From: Spirochaeta sp.
Lineage (GTDB): Bacteria; Spirochaetota; Spirochaetia; UBA9216
Assembly (NCBI GenBank): GCA_003454605.1
Contig: DMKD01000399.1
Coordinates: 1-14,217, forward strand
Reading direction: 5' to 3'
Length of the DNA stretch: 14,217 nucleotides
In this document: in pieces, positions 1 to 6,766 of the stretch
How positions within the stretch are numbered: the first letter of the stretch is position 1
Layout: every line of letters begins with the position of its first letter
Made by a program: the position numbers and the translations under genes
Notes under the pieces: generated by a model
What the model was told of the DNA's origin: nothing
Seen by the model: the letters and a program-made list of their open reading frames with translations, nothing else
The model's database searches: none

Positions 1-697
1 TTTCTGCAATAAGCAGTGTTTTAGGATCAAGCTTAAGTTCCATCTCTTTTGGAGACATATTATCATGATCCTTTACAGCTCTCAGGTGAACATAATCACC
101 TTCATACTGAAGGGTAACAATAACCGCAAGGTTTTCAACGTAATCTTTAAGTACAAGAGGCATACCGTTTTCATCATAGGGTTCATCTTTCTGAAGAGAA
201 ACTGAGGTCCATATTTCCAGGTTGATAGCTTTTGCGAAAGCCTGAAGGGCTACAAGGTCCTCATGAGACGCCTTTGCATAATCATATCCGTCAATTATAA
301 CCGCATCAGCTGCAAAATGCCCCTGCTCAATCATTGCAGAGATACTCTTGAGGACCTTTTCGGTCTCAAGATCTTCCTGATTAAAATTCATAATTACACG
401 ATTTTTGATAATTTCATCATGTACTTCTACAGTATTTTCAAGATTCCGCTTTTTTGCTATCTCTTTAAAGATATCTTCATACCACATAGAAATATGATCT
501 ACCTTTGATGAAAAAGATACATGTATTACCTGGCGTCCGCGAAATAATTTATCCATTGCAATGTGAACGAGACATGCAGTCTTGCCGACACCCTTACGTG
601 ATGTGAGGACACCGATGTTGCCCTTGCCTACGCCGCCGTTAATAGATTTTTCAAAAACACGAAGAGGGCTTCGTTTATTAAGTTCTGATTTTACCAT
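1..697 (-). CDS. P-loop (RecA/KaiC-like) ATPase, C-terminus outside the window
   Basis: I read 232 codons before the window edge; the gene continues beyond base 1. The start is ATG at 697, preceded by the Shine-Dalgarno sequence AGGAG (plus strand 705-709). Residues 29-41 (GVLTSRKGVGKTA) form a P-loop with K39 and T40 as the nucleotide-binding pair. The hydrophobic strand ending in D136 (AVIIDGYD) is a good Walker B, and the stretch GRQVIHVSFSSKVD lies between them. Together these suggest a cytoplasmic RecA-fold ATPase in which the basic stretch SRK replaces the usual start of Walker A. No signal peptide or membrane segment is visible. It lies downstream of the EF-G gene on the same strand, separated by a 113 bp gap that holds a triple-hairpin element, so read-through from the EF-G promoter is possible. 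I do not recognise the specific family and assign no function beyond ATP binding. Confidence 0.8.
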   Translation of the reverse strand, partial: MVKSELNKRSPLRVFEKSINGGVGKGNIGVLTSRKGVGKTACLVHIAMDKLFRGRQVIHVSFSSKVDHISMWYEDIFKEIAKKRNLENTVEVHDEIIKNRVIMNFNQEDLETEKVLKSISAMIEQGHFAADAVIIDGYDYAKASHEDLVALQAFAKAINLEIWTSVSLQKDEPYDENGMPLVLKDYVENLAVIVTLQYEGDYVHLRAVKDHDNMSPKEMELKLDPKTLLIAE

Positions 698-720
698 TAT
701 CTTATCTCCTATAACTACTT

Positions 721-804
721 CCTGCCATGGAAGGCAGGTGTCAGAGTTGAAGTTTACAATGTAAACTTCATGATTATAAAAATACACAGATGTATTTTTA
801 TAAT
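721..804 (-). repeat. Intergenic triple-hairpin element, copy A
   Basis: Three consecutive inverted repeats fill the gap between the EF-G stop and the next gene. In transcription order on the minus strand they are: a perfect 14 bp stem with a 4-base loop TCTG (804-773); a perfect 11 bp arm pair with one central base (770-748); and a 6 bp stem CCTGCC/GGCAGG with loop TTCCAT (738-721). The last stem is separated from the second by 9 bases and lies 23 bases before the next start codon. No long T-run follows the last stem, so it is not a textbook terminator. The same three-part arrangement recurs at 13982-14072. Possible roles are a processed or attenuating mRNA structure, a partial terminator, or a dispersed intergenic repeat. 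Confidence 0.8.
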
Positions 805-810
805 TCCTCC

Positions 811-2895
811 TTACGAATTCTGCTCTTTCTTTTTAGCTTCATTTTCCTTAATCAATTCTTCAGAAATACTCTGAGGAACCTTTCCGTACTTCAGCATCTC
901 CATAGTGTATTCAGCCTTACCCTGAGTCAGTGACCGTAGTGTAGTGGAATAACCGAACATCTCGCTCAGAGGAACTTCAGCATCAACAGTAGAATATGTT
1001 CCTTCTTCCTGTGAACTGATAATTACACCTCGTCGCTGGTTAATACTTCCGAAGATATTACCCTGGAATTCAGTTGGACCTTCAACTGAAACCTTCATGA
1101 TAGGTTCAAGGATCTGGGGCTTTGCCTGCTTGTATGCTTCTCTGAAAGCACCGATTGCTGCAAGTTGAAATGCCATATCAGAGGAGTCAACGGAGTGTGA
1201 CTGACCGTCATTGATGGTAACCTTAACTCCTACTATCGGATGCCCGATGAGGGAGCCCTTTGCAAGTGATGAATGGAAACCCTTATCACAGGCCGGTATA
1301 TATTCTGTTGGAATAGAACCACCCTTGATCTTGTTTACAAACTCGTAATCGCCTTCTTCCAGCGGTTCAATAAAACCCGCCACACGACCGTACTGACCGG
1401 AACCACCGGACTGCTTCTTGTGGGTGTAGTTAAAATCTGCCATCTTGCCAATTGCCTCACGGTAAGCAACCTGTGGCATACCAGTCTCAACCTCAGCCTT
1501 ATACTCACGCTTCATTCTCTCAATGTAAACATCAAGGTGAAGTTCACCCATTCCCTGAATAATTGTCTGATTTGATTCAGGATCAACATATGTTCTGAAG
1601 GTAGGATCCTCTTTGGTGAATCGGTTAAGAGCCTTACCCATATTGTCTGCAGCCTTCTTGTCAATCGGTTCGATTGCAAGAGAGATAACGGCGGGCGGAA
1701 CATACATCGAAGTCATCGAGTAGTTGAATTTGGTTGCACAGAAAGTATCACCTGATGCACATTCAATACCAAAGAGAGCGACAATATCGCCGCATGCGGC
1801 TTCAGTGATATCTTCCATATGGTCAGAATGCATTCTAATCAGACGCCCGACTTTAAACTTCTTTCTTGACCTGGTATTGTAGAGTTCTGACCCCTTTTTA
1901 ACCTGTCCCTGGTAAACCCTGATGTATGTAAGCTGACCATACTGGCCATCTTCAAGCTTGAAAGCAAGTGCAACAGGAGGAAGTTTTGAATCTGAAATAA
2001 GAACTTTTTCTTTTTCATCATCATCAAGATCGAGAGCAATGTTCTCAACTTCGGTGGGATTTGGAAGGTAGTTTAGAACAGCATCAAGAAGTGACTGAAC
2101 ACCTTTATTCTTGTACGCAGAACCAAGGAACACAGGACAAAGCTCGTTGGCAATTGTACCTTTTCGGATTGCTGTATGAATCATTTCTTCAGTTACGGCC
2201 TCTTCCATCATTGCTTCCATCAGTTCATCACTGAACATTGATGCAGCATCAAGAAGTGTTTCCCTTGCTTCCTCGGCTTCAGCAATTCTGTCAGCGGGAA
2301 TATCACTGATAATAATTTCATCACCGTTTTCGCCCTTAAAAATAACAGCTTTCATTGTTACAAGGTCAATAATACCTTCATGTTTTTCTTCAAGACCGAT
2401 AGGCAGCTGAGCCATTACAGAGTTAAGCCCAAGTTTGTCTCTCAGCTGTCCGCAAACCTTAAGCGGGTCGGCGCCTGTTCGGTCGCATTTGTTAACAAAT
2501 GCCAGCCTGGGTACTTTATAGCGTTTAAGCTGTCTGTCTACTGTGATTGACTGTGACTGAACACCGCCAACCGAACAGAGAACAAGGATTGCTCCGTCAA
2601 GAACACGCAGTGACCTTTCTACCTCAATAGTAAAGTCAACGTGACCCGGAGTGTCGATAATATTTATTGGATGCTCTTTCCAGTCAACATTTGTAGCAGC
2701 TGAAGCGATTGTAATTCCCCGCTCTTTTTCCAGCTCCATAGAGTCCATAGTGGCACCAACACCGTCTTTACCGCGCACTTCATGAATAGCATGAATTTTG
2801 TTACAATAATACAGGATTCTCTCGGTGAGAGTAGTCTTTCCTGAATCGATATGCGCACTGATACCAATGTTTCTCATTTTTTCAAGTGTTATCAT
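811..2895 (-). CDS. fusA: Elongation factor G, mitochondrial-like (spirochaete EF-G1) type
   Basis: This is the translational GTPase that moves tRNAs and mRNA through the ribosome after peptide bond formation. With the start used here it has 694 residues, the usual EF-G length. GTPase motifs are clear: G1 at 14-22 (AHIDSGKTT), the switch I region ending RGIT (59-62), G3 DTPGH (81-85) and G4 NKCD (135-138). Later domains are present, including GELHLDVYIERMKREY and the domain IV stretch KKQSGGSGQYGRV. Ser18 in G1 and the KDGVGA and GGVQSQS stretches match mitochondrial GFM1-type factors, known outside mitochondria mainly from spirochaetes. ATG at 2895 is chosen because a consensus promoter lies across 2920-2948, which excludes the upstream GTG at 2940. 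GAGAGG at 2913-2908 is a usable but distant ribosome site. The C-terminal tail is lysine- and glutamate-rich. Confidence 0.96.
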   Translation of the reverse strand: MITLEKMRNIGISAHIDSGKTTLTERILYYCNKIHAIHEVRGKDGVGATMDSMELEKERGITIASAATNVDWKEHPINIIDTPGHVDFTIEVERSLRVLDGAILVLCSVGGVQSQSITVDRQLKRYKVPRLAFVNKCDRTGADPLKVCGQLRDKLGLNSVMAQLPIGLEEKHEGIIDLVTMKAVIFKGENGDEIIISDIPADRIAEAEEARETLLDAASMFSDELMEAMMEEAVTEEMIHTAIRKGTIANELCPVFLGSAYKNKGVQSLLDAVLNYLPNPTEVENIALDLDDDEKEKVLISDSKLPPVALAFKLEDGQYGQLTYIRVYQGQVKKGSELYNTRSRKKFKVGRLIRMHSDHMEDITEAACGDIVALFGIECASGDTFCATKFNYSMTSMYVPPAVISLAIEPIDKKAADNMGKALNRFTKEDPTFRTYVDPESNQTIIQGMGELHLDVYIERMKREYKAEVETGMPQVAYREAIGKMADFNYTHKKQSGGSGQYGRVAGFIEPLEEGDYEFVNKIKGGSIPTEYIPACDKGFHSSLAKGSLIGHPIVGVKVTINDGQSHSVDSSDMAFQLAAIGAFREAYKQAKPQILEPIMKVSVEGPTEFQGNIFGSINQRRGVIISSQEEGTYSTVDAEVPLSEMFGYSTTLRSLTQGKAEYTMEMLKYGKVPQSISEELIKENEAKKKEQNS

Positions 2896-2919
2896 TGTAT
2901 ATTTAAACCTCTCAAAGTA

Positions 2920-2948
2920 ATTATACTCAATAGAAAACACGGTTTCAA
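2920..2948 (-). promoter_or_regulatory. Promoter of the EF-G gene
   Basis: On the minus strand, -35 TTGAAA (2948-2943) is followed after exactly 17 bases by -10 TATAAT (2925-2920). This is close to the sigma-70 consensus. Predicted transcription starts near 2913, giving a short leader of about 17-20 bases before ATG 2895. The GTG that could extend the reading frame to 2940 falls inside the promoter spacer and would not be transcribed. Confidence 0.75.
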
Positions 2949-3022
2949 TTCCGTGATCCGTACATTTTATAATGGACGTGCAGTGTATAAAAAAAACTAT
3001 ATAATTTCAAGTAGGGTAAGCG

Positions 3023-3880
3023 TTAGACTGTCTCATCTACTGACACCCAGCTGCCGGGCAGTCTGTATTTCAGCACAAGTTTTCTCATAAAACTGTTCAA
3101 TCCTTCCGCCTTGGTTAGATCCCCGCTGTTTTTCAGTTCGCCAATATCTTTATTTATTTTCATAATTTTGCCGAAACGAGTGTTTAAAAGCTCTTCAAGA
3201 CCACGCTTTTCCTCTGAATCAGGGCTGAACTCAAGAATATTCGACACCCGCAACGCGTTAAGCGCCCTGTCTACCCGCCTTGACGGCTCTTCCATGTTTC
3301 TAAGTCCTTCATAGACCTCTAAAAGCCGTTTTTGTTCAATACCTGAACGGTCAAAACCTGCCTCGTCAAATATCGAATAAAGCGCCGGAATACCGCACTC
3401 ATGATTCAGATACGATTCGAGCTCAAAGAAATTCTTATTCTCGTTTCCAAGCTTTTTATACCCCCGAAAACGCATAAGCCAACGGCCTATCTGACCCGCT
3501 ATTGTCCCGATATCAAGTTTATCAGGATTTGAAACCGGATCCCATTCAGCACCCGGGTCGCGGTCTTCTTTCAGCATTTCTGTAATCTCATCAATAACAA
3601 GGCTGCTGTATCCGATTTCTGAAATACGGGCCTCATAGTAAAGCTCAAGAGGATCATACCAGATCATCAGCCTCGTGTTTTCATCGTTCATCTCAATTAC
3701 AGCACTTGTAAGGATTCCGCCGCGAACAGGGCTACTGTTGTCACGCCGGTTCCCCAGCACTATATCCACACGCTTACTGCAGCGGTCGTTTACATCCCCA
3801 TGCCAGATATCAATAAGCTTATCAAGCTTGCCGCCGGCAGCACTCTTAAGCTGGTTTTCACTCATTATTCCAGATTTCAT
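3023..3880 (-). CDS. Protein of unknown function, 285 residues
   Basis: This is an unbroken reading frame of good coding quality that I do not recognise. The product is soluble and strongly charged, with no signal peptide or transmembrane segment. The C-terminal third (about 185-270) is lysine/glutamate-rich and probably helical. A tryptophan- and proline-containing patch (GAEWDPVSNPDKLDIG) precedes a basic amphipathic stretch (IGRWLMRFRGYKK) in the middle. The start is ambiguous: ATG at 3880 has AGGTGAG almost touching it, while ATG at 3865 (residue 6) has the same sequence about 15 bases upstream. The gene is divergent from the DUF72 gene and probably has its own extended -10 promoter. It ends about 75 bases before the EF-G promoter, and I see no clear terminator between them. 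Confidence 0.75.
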   Translation of the reverse strand: MKSGIMSENQLKSAAGGKLDKLIDIWHGDVNDRCSKRVDIVLGNRRDNSSPVRGGILTSAVIEMNDENTRLMIWYDPLELYYEARISEIGYSSLVIDEITEMLKEDRDPGAEWDPVSNPDKLDIGTIAGQIGRWLMRFRGYKKLGNENKNFFELESYLNHECGIPALYSIFDEAGFDRSGIEQKRLLEVYEGLRNMEEPSRRVDRALNALRVSNILEFSPDSEEKRGLEELLNTRFGKIMKINKDIGELKNSGDLTKAEGLNSFMRKLVLKYRLPGSWVSVDETV

Positions 3881-3909
3881 CTCACCTCGTAATAATTAAA
3901 ATTACATAA

Positions 3910-3915
3910 ATCATA
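3910..3915 (-). promoter_or_regulatory. Extended -10 element for the 285-residue gene
   Basis: On the minus strand, TGG precedes TATGAT (3915-3910), an extended -10 pattern (TGn-TATGAT). It lies 30-35 bases upstream of the ATG at 3880. No good -35 hexamer is seen at 17 bases, which is tolerable for extended -10 promoters. The assignment rests only on this motif and on its position in the 68 bp divergent gap. Confidence 0.4.
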
Positions 3916-3936
3916 CCAAATCAGGTAATTTTCTAC

Positions 3937-3942
3937 TATACT
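3937..3942 (+). promoter_or_regulatory. -10 element that would give a leaderless DUF72 mRNA
   Basis: TATACT sits at 3937-3942, and the ATG of the DUF72 gene begins only 6 bases after it. No Shine-Dalgarno sequence lies between them or just upstream. With normal spacing, transcription would begin at or within a base or two of the A of the ATG, so the mRNA would be leaderless. The -35 region (near TACCAA, 3914-3919) is poor. Confidence 0.4.
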
Positions 3943-3948
3943 TATTGT

Positions 3949-4761
3949 ATGACAGAAGTATTAATCGGAACTTCCGGCTACTACTACCCCGACTGGATAG
4001 GCCCCTTCTATCCGACGGGAAGCAGGAAGGAAGATTTTCTCGGGATTTACAGCCGTCAGTTCCCGTTCTGCGAACTAAACTTCTCTTATTATCAGATGCC
4101 GCTGCGAAGCAGACTGATTTCGATGATGCAGCAGACTCCGGCCGGCTTTCAATTTGCTGTTAAAGCACATAAGAGCATTACCCATGAACGGGGACCGGGG
4201 TCGGCAGAACAGGCGGCTGAATTCTATCACGCCCTCCACCCCATACTTGATGAAGGCAGACTTGCAGCCGTCCTGCTGCAGTTCCCCTACAGTTTTCATC
4301 ACTCTCCCGAAAACCGGAAATATCTTGCCGGGATTCTGAAACCGCTTGAGGGCCTGCCCCTGAATGTTGAGTTTCGCAATCGGGAATGGATGCTTGAGAG
4401 AGTCTATGAGGGATTCAGAGAACGCGGGATAGGCTTTGTACAGACCGACAACCCCGAACTCGACAACCTGCCCCTGCCGACAGCCACAACAACCTCAGAC
4501 ACAGGCTATATACGCTTTCACGGCAGAAATACTGACAACTGGTGGTCAGGAGACAACACCAGCCGCTACGACTATCTCTACAGTGATCACGAGCTGCAGT
4601 CATGGTTATGCCGGATAGAAGACATGGCAAAGAAGGTTAAACGTCTGCTGATAGCTTTTAACAACCACCACAATGGCAAGGCCGTACAGAACGCAAAAGA
4701 AATCTACAACTTGATTATTGAACATACTGAGCTGAAACCAGCTGAGATTAAAAGTTCTTAA
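3949..4761 (+). CDS. DUF72 family protein (YecE-like TIM barrel)
   Basis: The protein has 270 residues, typical for the DUF72 family. It opens directly with the family hallmark IGTSGYYYPDWIGPFYP (residues 6-22). Further family-typical stretches are CELNFSYYQMP, AGFQFAVKAHKSITH, VLLQFPYSFH, NVEFRNREWM and, near the end, YIRFHGRNTDNWW and LIAFNNHHNGKAVQNAKE. The family is predicted to form a TIM barrel; its biochemical role is unknown. The start at 3949 is fixed by the hallmark beginning at residue 6 and by the absence of any earlier in-frame start. No ribosome site precedes it, and a -10 element sits immediately upstream. It is the only intact plus-strand gene in the window and converges on the ATPase operon with a 64 bp gap. 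Confidence 0.92.
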   Translation: MTEVLIGTSGYYYPDWIGPFYPTGSRKEDFLGIYSRQFPFCELNFSYYQMPLRSRLISMMQQTPAGFQFAVKAHKSITHERGPGSAEQAAEFYHALHPILDEGRLAAVLLQFPYSFHHSPENRKYLAGILKPLEGLPLNVEFRNREWMLERVYEGFRERGIGFVQTDNPELDNLPLPTATTTSDTGYIRFHGRNTDNWWSGDNTSRYDYLYSDHELQSWLCRIEDMAKKVKRLLIAFNNHHNGKAVQNAKEIYNLIIEHTELKPAEIKSS

Positions 4762-4825
4762 ACTGCGTGTCCTGATTATATTAATACTGCTCAACTAGCT
4801 TTCATAGGGATCAGAACCAGGTCAA

Positions 4826-5500
4826 TCACCCATTTTCTATCATTTTTAAAATCCAATTATATATATCCCCGAAAACAAGAGACACTTTACCACTCACAGG
4901 AATGACAAAAAAGTATGCCTTGTCGTCCTTTGGAACAAGTGCAATATGTTTAACTATCACTGGATCAGGCACATTATGGATAAGCTCCTTGAACCCTTTG
5001 CTCAAAACATCGTCTTTGGTATAAAGTTCATACTCAACACCACCCCATTGCAAAGACTCCAGACGAAAATCTTCAGGGTTGTCAATTTTACCTATATTTC
5101 TTTTTCCAAATTCTTTTTCTATAAGATGCCCTTCCTGGAAAGACGGTTTTACCTTCTTGGCAAAGAGTAGAGTAACAAACAAACGATCAAAACGCATTGA
5201 TATCCAGCTGAAAGGTAGATAAAGCCATGACTGCCTCGGAAGCATTGTCAGTGTCAGATCAACCCTGCCTACCACCTTATTCTTTTTAGGTATGAGGTTT
5301 GCATGATATCCCGTTAAACCACCTATATTTGTGAAATTCTGATCTTTTGGTTTTACACAATCGACAACTGCATTGAATGCTGAAAGATGGATACGTGTAT
5401 TTCTCCGCTTACCCCAGATATATCCTAAAGACAAAAGTATAGATACGGCCAAAAAAAGATAGAAAACCGGTTGATCAATTATCTGCATATTCTGAAACAT
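4826..5500 (-). CDS. Membrane-anchored protein encoded with an ArsA-type ATPase
   Basis: The product has 224 residues. One clear hydrophobic segment lies at residues 11-29, followed at once by KRR (31-33). By the positive-inside rule this suggests an N-terminal anchor with the rest of the protein in the cytosol. A second, weaker hydrophobic/aromatic patch surrounds WLYLPFSWISMRFDRLFVTLLFA, near the middle. The remainder is soluble-looking, with a C-terminal beta-rich stretch (YFFVIPVSGKVSLVFGDIY). I do not recognise the family. The ATG follows the ATPase stop codon directly (TAAATG), and its ribosome site GGAGGG lies inside the last ATPase codons, so translation is probably coupled. It is last in the cstA operon. 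A role as membrane partner of the ATPase is inference from this position. Confidence 0.8.
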   Translation of the reverse strand: MFQNMQIIDQPVFYLFLAVSILLSLGYIWGKRRNTRIHLSAFNAVVDCVKPKDQNFTNIGGLTGYHANLIPKKNKVVGRVDLTLTMLPRQSWLYLPFSWISMRFDRLFVTLLFAKKVKPSFQEGHLIEKEFGKRNIGKIDNPEDFRLESLQWGGVEYELYTKDDVLSKGFKELIHNVPDPVIVKHIALVPKDDKAYFFVIPVSGKVSLVFGDIYNWILKMIENG

Positions 5501-6436
5501 TTATTTTCCCTCCTGCTCAATAAAGAGTCCAGCAATATCATCATTAAGCATATACCCTTTTGATAAATTATCATCATTATAATAAATCCGCTTTATTGTA
5601 GATGATTTATTATCTTTTTTCAATTTCGCTTCAACACTTTCTGCTGTTTTAAGATTATCCTCAGTCAGTTTATTGTTAAAAAAGTGAGACACGGGTAAAC
5701 CAAGCTCCTTTAAACCTTCAAGCAGCCGTTCCGATTCTTTAAGTGATAATTGGTCGGGGTTAAATACCACTGAAACTGAATTGTCATCACCTTCCAGAAC
5801 GCTTTTAACTTTTTCATATCTCTTTTGAAGTTCATACAGTTTTTGAATAACCTTATCATCCTTTTCCTGATAAGCGAGTTGAACTCCCTCTGGAATGTAT
5901 TTCCCCTTTATATTGTGGATAGTATACCTCTTCTCCAATATTTCCTTTCTGATTTTGATCAGTCGTTCTATCCAGGCCAGAGTGACTCCGGGCAGAGCAA
6001 AAATATGCAGAGTAAGCCCCGTAGGAGGTGTATCAAAAACGATATAATCAAAACATCCTTCTTCTTTGGTTAATATCTTTTCCAGAGAAGTAAGGGCTGC
6101 ATATTCTTCGATACCCGGAGAATATTTTAATATGCTGAAATACTTATCCATATTAAAAGTTTTCAGATACCCATATACCTCTTTCATGATACTCATATTG
6201 TTTTTTATATATTCATCTGCCGCTTTTTCAAGATCTGTCTCCTGAAGATACAATTCAGACGTGAACTTCTTTTTCCTGTGATGCAGTTTAATTCCAAATA
6301 TATCGCCAAGATTATGGGCTGGATCAAGAGATACGGTAAGGACTCTATAACCCTTCTCCGCCAGCTGCCAGGCTGCTGCAGCTGCAAGCGTAGATTTACC
6401 TACACCGCCTTTTCCAGTAAAAAAAATTGTTTTCAT
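5501..6436 (-). CDS. ArsA/Get3-type ATPase (single domain)
   Basis: The protein has 311 residues with one deviant Walker A, GKGGVGKST (8-16), the signature of the ArsA/Get3/MinD class of dimerising ATPases. The switch I region is SLDPAHN (36-42). The switch II signature is FDTPPTGLTLHIF (from 134), the counterpart of the DTAPTGHTLR motif of ArsA and Get3. SPGIEEY (106-112) matches the PGIDE region, and VVFNPDQLSLKESERLLEGL matches the C-terminal half. Few cysteines are present (C128 is the only one I noticed), so arsenite binding as in plasmid ArsA is unlikely. Start ATG 6436 has GGGGAGAG just upstream. The gene lies 21 bp after the small gene and touches the membrane protein gene. Its substrate is unknown; the operon suggests a partner of the CstA-type transporter or of the co-encoded membrane protein. 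Confidence 0.92.
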   Translation of the reverse strand: MKTIFFTGKGGVGKSTLAAAAAWQLAEKGYRVLTVSLDPAHNLGDIFGIKLHHRKKKFTSELYLQETDLEKAADEYIKNNMSIMKEVYGYLKTFNMDKYFSILKYSPGIEEYAALTSLEKILTKEEGCFDYIVFDTPPTGLTLHIFALPGVTLAWIERLIKIRKEILEKRYTIHNIKGKYIPEGVQLAYQEKDDKVIQKLYELQKRYEKVKSVLEGDDNSVSVVFNPDQLSLKESERLLEGLKELGLPVSHFFNNKLTEDNLKTAESVEAKLKKDNKSSTIKRIYYNDDNLSKGYMLNDDIAGLFIEQEGK

Positions 6437-6457
6437 ACTCTCCCCGAAATATCAGAA

Positions 6458-6739
6458 TTAATCGATACCAAGCACTCCCGTCATTTCCGCAAGTGTATCA
6501 AAAGAATTTTCCGCCCGATTGTTAAATATTTTTAATTCATGAGTAAGAAGAGGGATCAGTTCCGCAGATATAAATGCAGGCGGAGCCGGGATCCCCGAAA
6601 AAGAGCCCATCAGGAGCAGGGTGAAAATATTTTCAAGCTCTCTCTCTTCCCAGAGAGTATGACTTACTGCTTGATCCCGATGGACATATTCTACTCCGGA
6701 GATGAAGTTTTTTATTTTGCTTACAATTTTATTGCTCAT
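6458..6739 (-). CDS. Small protein of the cstA-arsA operon (93 residues)
   Basis: This is a real gene by position and signals. The ATG at 6739 follows CCGGAGATAATTAT, a good ribosome site, 27 bp after the cstA stop, and the gene ends 21 bp before the ATPase gene. The product is soluble, with a charged N-terminal half (HRDQAVSHTLWEERELENIF, 20-39) leading into a hydrophobic, proline-bearing core (LLLMGSFSGIPAPPAFISAE, 41-60) and a helical C-terminal part. The pattern of Tyr/Arg, then EERE, then a GSxxGIPxPP-like turn and ELIPLL recalls small proteins I remember being encoded next to ArsA-type ATPases, some called cory-CC-star. This copy lacks the terminal CC of that group. The family link is from memory and unverified. 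Confidence 0.8.
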   Translation of the reverse strand: MSNKIVSKIKNFISGVEYVHRDQAVSHTLWEERELENIFTLLLMGSFSGIPAPPAFISAELIPLLTHELKIFNNRAENSFDTLAEMTGVLGID

Positions 6740-6766
6740 ATAATTATCTCCGGATAAATCAATTGC

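Noticed and set aside
2896..2940. GTG start at 2940 extending EF-G by 15 residues
   Set aside because: It lies inside the spacer of the TTGAAA-N17-TATAAT promoter, and the added residues are unlike any EF-G N-terminus.
2990..3022. T-run after the 285-residue gene as an intrinsic terminator
   Set aside because: Eight T residues are present on the minus strand, but no stem of useful stability precedes them.
4762..4825. Bidirectional terminator between the DUF72 gene and the membrane protein gene
   Set aside because: Only 5-base arms (CTGAT/ATCAG) far apart; no convincing stem or T-run.
5825..6073. Plus-strand open frame opposite the ArsA-type ATPase, and similar frames opposite other genes
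   Set aside because: They lie antisense to strongly supported genes, with no ribosome sites or recognisable motifs.
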